Shown here: piece by piece, positions 23,901 through 36,600 of the stretch
Position numbering within the stretch: the stretch's first letter is position 1
Layout: each line of letters opens with the position of its first letter
DNA from: Glandiceps talaboti
Taxonomy: Eukaryota > Hemichordata > Enteropneusta > Spengelidae
Direction: 5' to 3'
Assembly: GCF_964340395.1 (NCBI RefSeq)
Contig: NC_135552.1
Span: 11,231,194-11,291,193 of the forward strand
Length of the DNA stretch: 60,000 nucleotides
Made by a program: the position numbers and the translations under genes
Notes under the pieces: model-generated
What the model was told of the DNA's origin: nothing
Database searches by the model: none
What the model saw: only the letters and a program-made list of their open reading frames with translations

Positions 23901-26900
23901 AGTGTGGTGTGTTGTGTTGTGTTGTGGTGTACTTCACTGTACTACACAATAATGTTCAATTATTTAGAAGGTCAAATCAAGCATTGAAATTAAAAACTAC
24001 TGTAATTTTTTACTTCATTTTGTTGAGAACTTGAAATGAAAGGACTTACCAGCAGCATGCAATGGTGTTCTCTTAGATACTGAGTCATGTACCAGTATAG
24101 TAGCACCTTGTAATATTAATGCTTCAACACATTCTGAATGACCTTTGAAAGCAGCTAGGTCAAGAGGTGTCCTACCATTAGCATCTTGGATATCCAGATT
24201 CATAATATTACGCATTAAAACTAACAATGCATCTACATGGCCATTGTATGACTGCAACACAAAACAATCTACATTAGATATCATATGACAAGACAATGGT
24301 AATGGCTGATGCATTATAGACAGCCATTATAGTATAATGAGGAAGAGAATACAAGACCACAATTAATTTTACCCTAACATGTATGATACATACAATCTTT
24401 TCAGTGAGGTATGGGAACCTCAATAACAGAAAAGGAAGAGATATAGTAAAATTCATACATACACAGTATCATAATTTTTTTTTTTTTTTTTTTTGGGGGG
24501 GGGGGGGTTTATAATGACAAAAAGTTTGTGTAGATTTTACCTACTTCATACTACACTTAACTAAAAACATTGAATTTAATGGTACCATCAATCTAATGTT
24601 TACTAGTACTCAGTCATAAACATTGAAGTCATAACCATCTAGTGAACAATGTGATGCTATTATATAAACCTGTATTCATTCATTCATTTATCTAGTTAAC
24701 TACTCATTGGCTTTGTATTGTGCACAGTATACTATGGTACATGTAAAACCAAAAATGAGTCTTTGAACTTTAAAATTTGGTCTCATACCATACAGACATT
24801 CATACTTTGTTTTAAAGCAAGTCAATCAGGTGCTGCATACACATGATAGTAAGGAATACCGTAATACTAGAGTGTAATAAAAGTGTGTAAAGAGATTCTG
24901 TCATAACTGTCAGTGTTTATGCTAAGGTTGGGGAGCCTCCAGTAACAGAAAGGGGGAATGTGGTAAAACTGGCATAATTTCCAATACATTGTACTGTGAA
25001 TTTGATAGGGAACCCTGGTAAAATGACCAGGGGAACCCTGGTAAAATGACCAGGGGAACCCTGGTAAAATGACCAGGGGAACCCCGGTAAAATGACCAGG
25101 GGAACCCCGGTAAAATGACCAGGGGAACTCAGGTAGACTTTACCTGCTTACTTATACCACCTTTAACAAAGACACTGACTATTCTACAACTCAGTTGTTA
25201 CACAGTGAATAAAAATATAACAACTTACAGCTAAATGTAATGGTGTGGTAAGAGGTGCTGCACCACTTCTACTAAGCAGGTCTGTGGCTGCTACATCAAG
25301 TAACTGAAACGGAAACAGACAAAGTAAGGCTTTATATCAATACTGTGTGATTACTCCTGTGGGCACCCATTGCTTCCCAAAGTATGGCAAAAGAACACCA
25401 ACAATGGCAAATCTATCAGTCTAACCTCCACCATGTGTTTAATATATTCATATCAAATGAATATATGGGAACCAATTGTCAGTACCTGTGATAGCATTTT
25501 ACCTCATGCTAGAGGGTCAAAATAGAACAAGAAGGTTGACTTATTCTCAGTATCTGCAATAGCATTTTACCTCATGCTAGAGGGTCAAAATAGAACGAGA
25601 TGGTTGACTTATTCCCAGTACCTGTGATAGCATTTTACCTCATGCTAGAGGGTCAAAATAGAACAAGAAGGTTGACTTATTCTCAGTATCTGCAATAGCA
25701 TTTTACCTCATGCTAGAGGGTCAAAATAGAACAAGATGGTAGACTTATTCTCAGTATCTGCAATAGCATTTTACCTCATTCTAGAGGGTCAAAACAGAAC
25801 AAGAAGGTTGACTTATTCTCACATGCGCCCATTGTAATGCATGTGAAGCACATGGAACGGAAGTTATGGTGTTGACCAGAAATCCGAATGTTCATAATTT
25901 TTATGATTTGCCTAGGATGTTCTATTTCAGGTACCGAGAGTTAACAGATATAATTCATTCTAAATTAAAATCTACTTCAAAATTAAAATCTACCTGCAAC
26001 TATTTTGGGATATTTTCTACCTTTTGAAATACTTTTCTCGTTTTCATTTACTTTCATAAGGACATTAAATTCTCTAATTTATTTAGCATGCTACCAGAGA
26101 TTTTACATGTAGTTATATAAACCCTGATAAACTGCTGACCTGATGCTCTGTTAACAGGGTGAATGCTAGTCAGAACTTTTGGAAATCTTGTTTTGTTGAG
26201 ATCAACTGGTTTTCACTTGTGTGTTTTTAAACTCAGATAAACTTTGCTTTTGAGTTGTGTTTTGCTGAGACCACCCAGTTCTCATTTGTGTGTTTTTCAA
26301 CTCAGATAAACTTTGCTTTTGAGTTGTGTTTTGCTGAGACCATCCAGTTCTCATTTGTGTGTTTTTTTTAACTCCGATAAAATTTGAAGACACAGCCCGT
26401 TTATAACTTATTTATGCTATACATATGTTACCATTTCCAAAGCCAGTTTATGTCCATTGGCTGCAGAGTAATGGACTGGATTGAATCCGTTGCCATCACG
26501 TAGACAAGGGTTGGCATCGTTCCGTAGCAAGTGTTCCACAACCCTGCAAACAGTGAAAGTACTTGTCATTTGGGATTCCTCTACATACGACCACATTGTG
26601 AAAGAACACCGGCTTCTACAAAAACAATCATTTATACGTACATGGTGTGGTCAATGTGTGAACATCAAGTCAATCTTTTCAACTTCTGTGCTGAAATTTG
26701 GTGCATGATATATATTAGTAGTAGTGAATTAGCTCAATAGTTTGATAAAGTTCTCATGGCGAAACAGTTACCAAATTAACACAATAATGATACATTTTTA
26801 TAACTCTTGGTCATTGACTCACACTCTTGCCACAACATGCTTATATATGAAGTGTACAAATTACTACGGATAGTAAACGATTTAAAATTAAAGTTTTCAC

Positions 26901-28652
26901 ACCCACTACTTCACAATAATACACAATCTCTCCAAGTGATACACTAGCAGGTGAAATTCTGAACTTCCTTTGCCTTAAGTTTGCACCTACGATACAGACA
27001 TAGTCCAGTGGCGGTACAATCTTTATCTCAACACCCCCACCCCCTACTACCCCCATTCTCCAACCCAAACCTCTATCCCAATCTTAATACATTAGTAGCA
27101 AGTAATGCTCTAATGATACTTTGCATGTGCACCTGGGGTAGAAGTATAATGATATGGCGTGCAAGCTCTACTGTACAACCTCCCTCCCTCTCAATGAAAT
27201 TAACCCCGTCTTGATATGCTAGTAGCAAGTAAAACTCAAAAGTCTGCACCCGAGGCAGCAGCACAGTGGAATGGTGTGAGTTCTCTTCTACACAACCCCT
27301 CCCCTCCCTCCCCCAATCTTAATACACTAATAGCAAGTTAAACTCAAAACTTACTTGGCATCAGCATCTGAGGCAGCAGCGTAGTGAAGAGGTGTACATT
27401 CTCTACTGTCCGTCTGGTTGACATTAGCACCCATTGCCACTAAAGACAAGACACATTGGTAGTGAACATTACCAGCTGCGTAGTGTAAAGGTGTCCTACC
27501 AAAGTTATCAGTCAGTGTAAAATCAGCACCACTACTCATTAATAAGTCAAGACATTCAACATTGCTGTCAAGAACAAAGGAAAGGAGTGTTAGTTACAAC
27601 ATTGTGCTTCACGGCTTTGTGAGTTTTATCAAACTGTTGAACCACAGGTGATTCATGTCTGATAAAGTTTACAGTTTGTGAATTACACTAATGTCAGATG
27701 GTGGGTGTGCATTCTCACATGCTGCACCCCGTCCATGGAATACACTGCCAATAGCTAACTCGTTCAAAAAGAAGTTAAAGACATATCTATTCTCCAGAGT
27801 GCAAGTTTGGTGTACTTGCAGTGTTCTCTGTGGCAGTACTTTCATGAGTATAGTGAGTGAAAGTGCAGCAGAAAACACTGCAAGCATGAGTGCTAATACA
27901 CCCCCCCCCCCCAACATTAATTCTATATAATTCTAAAAAATTCTATAATATCATAACTAGGCAAAGCACATAACCTCGTGAAGCGTATATGAGGGTAGAT
28001 CTATTTGTGACCGGCTGCCTCATCATGATATTGTAGATAGCGCCCTCAACGTGGAGAATGTGCATAGTATATAGAACGTGCATGCGTAGTCATTGTGCCG
28101 CAATGCATCCTTGGGTAAAACCACCCAAAAAACATTGCATAGTATAAAGGATGTGCATGCGTACTAGTCGTTGAGCTGCTACGTGAGCTATAATTTACGA
28201 TATAGCAGTAGTCAAAAAAATTGTCAACATCACAAATAATCTATTAGTAAACCTGTAAAGGTATAAATGACTCACCCGCCACATGCTGCAGCATGTAAAC
28301 ACGTCCTACCACTGTCATCTGTTGCGTTTATCTCGTAACCTGTAATGAGGTTACAATTTTCATAGTAACCTTGTAATGTTAGATGTAGTGTTAGTCCTCA
28401 CATGGCAAACACTCACACAGTAACCATACAATGTTAGACGTAGTGTTAAGTTCTCACATGGCAAACACTCACACAGTAAGCGTGTAATGTTAGATTTAGT
28501 GTAAGTTCTCAAAACACTGTGGAGTACTCATATTTACCATGTACTTTGTGTTAGGATTCTCATCAACAATAATGCAGTCTTCATTAACAACCAAAGTGAC
28601 AATTTTACCACACAATCACTAATATTCTCAAAAGTGAAATAAAATTTCAAAC

Positions 28653-28702
<50 letters not shown>

Positions 28703-31700
28703 CATATCATTGCATCTGTGCAATAAGTTCGCATTTGCTATATAACATAATAGCAGATACGACCTTATAGCACTGATGCGACGACATCAGACACACACAG
28801 AGTAACTTACCACATTCAAGTAACTTCTTACAACAGTCTACATAACCACTGAGACTAGCTAAGTGTAGAGGTAGCATGCCATTCACACCTTTCCTGCAAG
28901 GTCAAAGTTAAACATTATAATTTTAAATAACATATATTAGGAAGAAAACACTAATGCCCAAGGACATGAAAAACATACACAAAATATTACATACTACCTT
29001 TACATGGCAGAGGAACATGACATGAGCTTTCCATATTTTATATTTTAAATAAGTCTTTGTACTAAATTGTAGAACACATTCTTATCAAATAACATATTCG
29101 TCTGTGACAAATGGTTGGAATTGATTTTTTTAAAATTTTGATCGAGAAGATCAGGGTCAAATACAAAGACACTACCAAAAGGGTCATACCTGATACTACC
29201 AAACCAGAAAGACCATAGAGTTTCACTTACTTAGCATGATGTATTTTACATTACACAACTTTTTTTTGTTACGAATTACAGACGACATATGGCACTGATG
29301 TTAACACGCAATATGTTTTTTTTTCACAATGAACACAAATAAACAGTTTTGTGTTTGAATATTCCTTGTTTCCTCCAACAGTGATGTTGATTTGTGTTCA
29401 CAATAAGATAAAATGTATCATTTTATAAGCTTGTGTGTTATAGGTGTTTGTATTTTGTTTTATGTAATTTGTAACAAAAAACCATGTGTGAGACATAAAA
29501 AACATTGTGCCTGAAACTCTAGTCACTCTGGTTTGGTAGTAATACAGGGACAGATACTATAGCTACTGTACTGGCCTAATTGAAACTCTATAGTCACTCT
29601 GGTTTTGGTAGTAATACAAGGACAGATACTATAGCTACTGCACTGGCCTAATTGAAACTCTATAGTCACTCTAGTTTGGTAGTAATACAGGGACAGATAC
29701 TATAGCTATTGTACTGCCATTCTAAACCTACCTGTTGTGATTAGCTCCATTGTTGAGTAGAGTTCCTATCAATAATTCATGACCATATCTAGATGCTATA
29801 TGTAGAGGTGTGTTATTATTCTTGTCAACCATGTCAACATGAGCACCTGTCAACAAATCAACAACATAAGAAGTCAGTTGTAATCTATACATCAACACAC
29901 ACAATGCTGGACTAGTGTAATAATGACCTGGTAATACTAGAACTCAGCTGTATAAATTCTACCTTGAGACCTTTTACTGTTGTGGATTTTGCCTCTGTCC
30001 TCTCCACAATAGCTTGTACATTTGAATTCTTAATTTTACTGTGGGCGCAAATTCTTACTTGGTTCTAAATCTATCCACTGTGACACACAATGTCAAGAGT
30101 GATCATACATGGTGTGAATATTCAAGTAATGAATGTTTATCGGGTACTACACTATACTGCATACATAATATTTATGGGAAGCATATACTGTTGTCATTAG
30201 AACTGGTATGCCTTAGCATGGATTTCTAAAACAGTACTGTAACACCAACTTGATGTACATTAGTACTAAGGTAGTTTATTCCAAGTTGTTCACATCACCT
30301 TTGGGATGACAATTTATCACTAACATTTTATGGCTTCATGTTCTAAAATGATCTGATAATCGACTTCAACTTGATCTATATTAGTACCATTGTAGCTTAT
30401 TTTAAGTTTTTCAAAATAGCAATACTAGGTTAATATAAAAAGACAGTACATCACTAATTTTTATGGCTTTATGTTCTAAAATTATCAGCTTCATGTTACA
30501 ACCTTTCTACAGGGACATAATGTGTGTACTGGAAGTGTTACATGTAATCTATATAATACTCAGACCTTCTAGATGCTACATACTTTTACACACAGTGTAT
30601 ACTTCAATCTTGTCTGCAAGGGACAGCTTGAGGGCAGAATGACACAACATATCTTACACTAAGTTACAGTCTAACTTGGCCATATGGATGAGGATTGGGT
30701 ATTTATTTTGGAGTTTTAATTTATAAAACAATTTTATCATGGCTTCCTACTTGAAAAATCAATGTGAAACAGCATTGACCAAGTCTGAGTTTGTACTCAA
30801 TACATTTGTTATTGTATAAATTGTACGTACAATAACAAACATTTTACACACTTATTGATCTTCTGCAATTTATTGAGTTACAAACAAGGGCTTGGAATAT
30901 GTTGTTTCACATTAATTTTTCAAGTAGGAAGCCATTATAAAATTGTTTTATAAATTAAAACGCCAAAATAAGTACCCAATTCCCATCCATATGGCCACTT
31001 TAAGATAAGATATTGATGTTTAGTGGTAGCTGTTAGTCTCCCTTATGTTACATATACAAACTAGTAGGAATTCAACAAACCATTGGTTTACTTCACTTCA
31101 CAGGTTATACCAGTTGAACAAACTGCCTTTATAGCACATTAACATGCTATAAACTAGTATGGTATCTGAAGTGAATGACATGTATCTGGATATGGGGTTG
31201 GGAGGGGGGGGGGGGGGTGGCCAAGGGTAGGTGGACACTGGCAAAAGGTTGGATTTTGATAGGAGAATGGTGGGTAGGTGGGTTAGGTGTTCAGTGTGGA
31301 GACAGGGATTTCATGAGCATTGCAATTGGGGGGTGGGGGGGGTGGGGTGGCTGAGGGTAGGTGGACACTGGCAAAAGGTTGAATTGGGTGAAGACAGGAG
31401 AATGGTGGGTATAGGTGGGTTAGGTGTTCGTTCAGGGTGGAGACAGGAATTTCTTGAGCATTGCAAGTCCCTGTTATCATCCATAGTAACAGCATTTGGC
31501 AGATACTACTATGGAAATCAAGATGTAGGCAAATTAAGATAGAAACACACAAAACTACTGTTCCATCATGTTGATGTAATGTAAGCCATCAATGGATATT
31601 TATGTAATAACACTAATAGAAAGGACTGAGGATGGTATCTCTGATGGCAAGTTTCATCTAGTGGCCAGTGATATAATAACACTCTCAGCAGAGTGATGTC

Positions 31701-33558
31701 TCTGATAATAAGGTAAATTTTCCTCTTGCTGTCATACATTCAGTGTATACAATATCTTGACTACAGGGTGAGTATATCCACAAAACCAAGGCACTCGTAC
31801 ATTGTATAAACTACTCCATGCAACAACAATAGTTTGTGTCTATCTTAGTTTGATTATAGCTTGATTTCCATAGTAGTGTATCAAAATATGCCAAGTAAAC
31901 GGCGTAACGCTTGTTTTTTTTCTTCTTTTTTAACATAGGTTTGCATAAAGTTGCACAAGCAATAAGAGATATATTGTACCATAAGAATTTGTTTTTATAG
32001 GGATAATGGTATGTAGTAACCTCTTCACATTTAGAGATAGAAATAACGAAAAAAAAGGACAAAAAAATACATGCTGGCATTTGTGGTGGAGCATTTACTC
32101 ACCCTTGCGTATAACAGACTGCAATGCTGAAGTTCAAGTGAAAAAAATTATCACAATATTTTCAAAAAAGTGATTTTTAAAATTATTGATTTTGATAAAT
32201 TAAAGTATATATTAGGTCTAGCATAATACTGTAGGGATGCAGAAATAATGGCATGCTGTTTGGGTACTTTGGGACATGCTGGAAGTTATCTATGGGGCAA
32301 GACATTCCAGTGTGCAGGGGTATGAGGAATGCTGGCTAGAATCGATGGGCCGTGGCCATGTATACAGCTAGCAAATCCCTATGGTTTCTTTGGGCATGCT
32401 GGTCTGACAATACTCAAGACATGTAACGATCCCTATGTGCTTGTGGTAGTGATAGATGCAGGCACTAACAGAGAGGTTACTAACTAGTTTTAATATGGGA
32501 TGCATCTCTGAACTTACATTTGATGATTTCTGCTATTGTGGTTTATCTGATATTAGCTACAGATGATCTCTGTTTTGTAGATCATTCCACATTACATTTG
32601 CCTGTCAGTGACTCTGGATGCTTTTATTCTAACAGATCTAGAACCAAGGTATTGAGTATATAGCTAGCATCATCCACAGTTCTACCTTCACTGAGTCAAA
32701 TACTAGTCAACTCTCAGTCTTGTTGTGAATATAATCATATTGTTAACCACACACAAGCTAGATTGAATGTGTTCAAACAAAAAATATGGGGTTTTATACC
32801 CAATTTGTTGTACATTATGACAACACACATCTATGTCACATTCTGAGGTGCTCGAAATATGAATCAAAGCGTTTCAAATCATCATAATTTTTTCCTGATC
32901 ATAAATTATGCTTGTGGAAATATTGTAACATTATTCCCAAATACTTTTTTTTCATTCAGCCAAAAACACTCGTGATCCAAGTGCTTTGTCACTACTTGTC
33001 TAGAAACAAGGCCCCTTAGATCACTCATATTTTCCTTGGCTGAACAACGACAAATACTGGGGAGTCATGTTGATGACTGTACACAGCTTGGCACAGGAAG
33101 AAATGTGGGTGATATATAGTAGCACTGAAGCCTTGGTTCTGGTCTAGTTGTATCTACTCTAGCTACCGTTTGACTACATATAACTGTCAAATTCCAAGCA
33201 CTGTTTAATTCAAAAGCCAAGGCCGTATATTATCCTAAAGCTCACATTCTTAAGGTGGTTAGTTGACATTTTCAAGCAAATCTATTAACTGCATACTGGT
33301 GCAGATTATACCATTCTGTTGCAAATAAAAACCTCACAACAGTAAAACCCTTTGATAGATTCCAAATATACATCAGTGTTTTTGCTAAGGTTGGCAAGTA
33401 GGTAAAATCTACCTGAGTTTCAAAGTCACTTTACCAGGGTTCCAAAACAACACTATGGTAATCTGTATAAGAAACTCATACCAGTTTCACCTGATTTCTC
33501 CCTTGTCTGTTACTGGGGCTCTTAAACCTTAGCAAAAACACTGTAGATAGATACCACA

Positions 33559-33605
<47 letters not shown>

Positions 33606-36600
33606 AACAGACAGAGACAGAGACACAGACAGAGAACAAGAATGACAGAGAGAAACAGAGAGACAGAGACAGAGACAGAGACAGAGACAGAGAGTGTGTA
33701 TGTGTATGTTGTACTTTTTCTCAAAATGCAAAACATAATTTCATAATTTCATACATTTTAAGGAATAAACCCCTGTAGGACAGCAAAGTTGAGACGAGCA
33801 AGCATCAAAATAACACCTACATCTCTATCCTTACCAAAACATCCAGAAGACATGCAATCATGATATAACTCTCTTTTTTTGGGGGGTTGAGGTTTTGAAA
33901 TCACCCAGATTTAAGCAAACTATTCATGACCTTTCAAATCAAGAACATTTAGCTGGCAAATATTGTTGATAGGAATACATTACAAGTTATATTTCTTTCA
34001 TATTTTTTTTTTTTATATCAGTTAAATTAACTTCATGTTGAAAAGAACTGATTAGATGAAGTCATATGATGCCTGTATCATGTTGATTGTATCAATACCC
34101 AGATGTGACCTAGTTGGCTGTATACAGAGAGATGTGACCTCAAACATCACCATGTGATAGGTTCATTTCATGCAGATATTTCTCATGGTGAACATGTGGT
34201 GATACATGAGGCATGGCTAAAAATACTAACATTGTCAATAATGAGTTAGCAGATGGTGTGTTAGAACACCGACCTGCTTTGACCACTAGTCTGCTATGGG
34301 GGACTAGGGGGGTTATCTGACAGTTGACGTTACTATTTTGTGGTCATGCAAATTTAGACTAGCATCAAAAGATATTCAGGATGGTCATCAGAATAGAGAC
34401 GAAGAGTTGGTTGACTTGCGACTATAAATCACTCAAATGTTCAGTCTGCTACACAGAAATGGACAAGATTTTGTTGCTTGATTTATAACTACATGTATTA
34501 AACACGGCATTTTCAGGATGGCTATCAGAAATGGAGGGGAACAGTTGGTTGATCTGTCACTTAAATTTTAGTACCACAAGATTATAGTGGTTGATATTGT
34601 GACTACCGGTAATATAATACAATTTTCAGCAGAAATGTACATGACATGAAGCACAGAATTTTCAGGATGGCTATCGGAAATGGAAGGGAAGCATTGGTTC
34701 TGCACTATACACGAATGTAGAGACTATTTACCATGTTGTAGTAAGGTCTGTGACCGTGTAAATCGTCCATGGACTGCTGTCATGTGTAGTGGTGTTTTAC
34801 CATCTTTACATTGTAGATTACAATCAGCACCATCATTAGCTAGTAGGTCTAAACACAAGGCACCATGGGTAGATGCAGCTGCTAAATGTAATGGACTCTG
34901 AAATACGAAACACACAGTATGGATTATTCAATAACCCTTTAAATGGCATGCTGGTATATGCACTATTGTGGAACTTATGGTGCTGGGGTCATACAAGTCT
35001 AATCTGAAGTATGACAACATGACATTCATCTGAAAGTTTACTTTTGAATGCCACACTAGTGTATACACTATCATGGACATTAAGGTGCTGGGGGTCACAC
35101 AAGTCTATTCTGGAAATTAACGTTTATCTTTGAATGCCACACTAGTGTATACAGTATAATGGAAATTAAGGTTCTCAGCTGGGATCCCACAAGTCTACTC
35201 TGAAATATGAAAACATGGCATTTACCTGAAAGTTTATCTTTGAATACCATACTATCATGGAAATAAGGTGCTGGGGTCACAGAAGTCTACTCTGAATATG
35301 AAAACATGGCATTCATCTAAAAGTTTATCATTATTCACTTTGAATGCTAAGCTGGTGCCTAGTGTCATGGAAATTTGGATGCTAGGGCCATGCAATTTGA
35401 AAATGTACTTATATAAAAACATGGCATTCATCTAAAAGTTTGTTGTCCTTTACTTTAACCTTTTAATGGCATGCTAATGTATACACTATTAAACACTACA
35501 TACATCATATATACAATCAAATGTCTCACCTGTCCCTTGTGATTGAGAGCATCCACTGATGCACCATATAGCAGTAATTCATTGACCACTACATCTTGAC
35601 CATTGTGACATGCTACATGCATGGGTGTGTTGCCAAAGGCATTGGGAATGTCAATCTAGACAGAGATAAAAACAAAGTCAGATTGTTAAACCTAGAATAT
35701 GCAACAGAAAAAAACCCCTGACACTTTACAGCTGTTATTCTGTTCAAGAAAACTCCAATCCATTCTGTTAAAATGCAGAAAAAAATCAGGGGTCATTTTT
35801 GAAATGGAGGTCTAAATGATATCAAAATTATGCCATTTTAGAATCCAATATGGCGTCAATTACTGTATTGTAACCCTATGGAAAAGACCCCCTTGGGAGA
35901 AAGAGGATTAACCGCCACTCGTTATAAAAGAAAGTATATCAAGATCTGCCAGTGAGGGCGCTACTCTTGTGGCAATGAAGACTGTTCCTTAGTCTTTGTC
36001 TCATCTAATATCTGTTCTCAAGAGTATGAAGTCGTTTCTGGTGATCAGTGTTTAGTTTACTCTTTATTGTAATTTAAATCTGTTTTATTTTGCTGTATTT
36101 TTTTTTTATCTATGTGAAGGATTCTGAATAAGGAGATTGTTATTGTGACACTTACTGAAATACCCATATCAAGGAATAGTTTGACTACACTAATTTGTCC
36201 ACTTGCTGCTGCTGCATGTAATGATGTGTACTGTTTCTTGTCCTTGCACTTTATGTCAGCTCCATGATGTATCAGTTTCTTCACTATGTCCACATGACCT
36301 GCATAGGATGGAAACAAATCAAAGTTTTACTGTTATCATTTTGGGATATCATTGAATTATTATGTTTCAATACTAGATGTTTTAGATTACAAGAATTAAG
36401 TTACTCGTCATAATTTGAAAAAATGATGCAAGCTCCATCCCACATGATTGATGGATTGTCAGAAAGTTGATTACTGCAGCAGAGATTGAAACAATGTTAA
36501 CAGAATCGATAGATTTAGCTATTTTAAACATTATTAGTTTAAAAGTTCCTTCTTAAGGATAATTTTTTTTTGGCCAAGTGTTCATTAATCATTTAAAGGA

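Noticed and set aside
23467-23949. 160-codon minus frame of Thr-Gln-His-Asn repeats
   Set aside because: It is the translation of the pentanucleotide satellite.
25480-25830. CRISPR-like array (68-bp regular period)
   Set aside because: The whole unit repeats with no unique spacers, in a eukaryotic intron, and it matches a MITE end.
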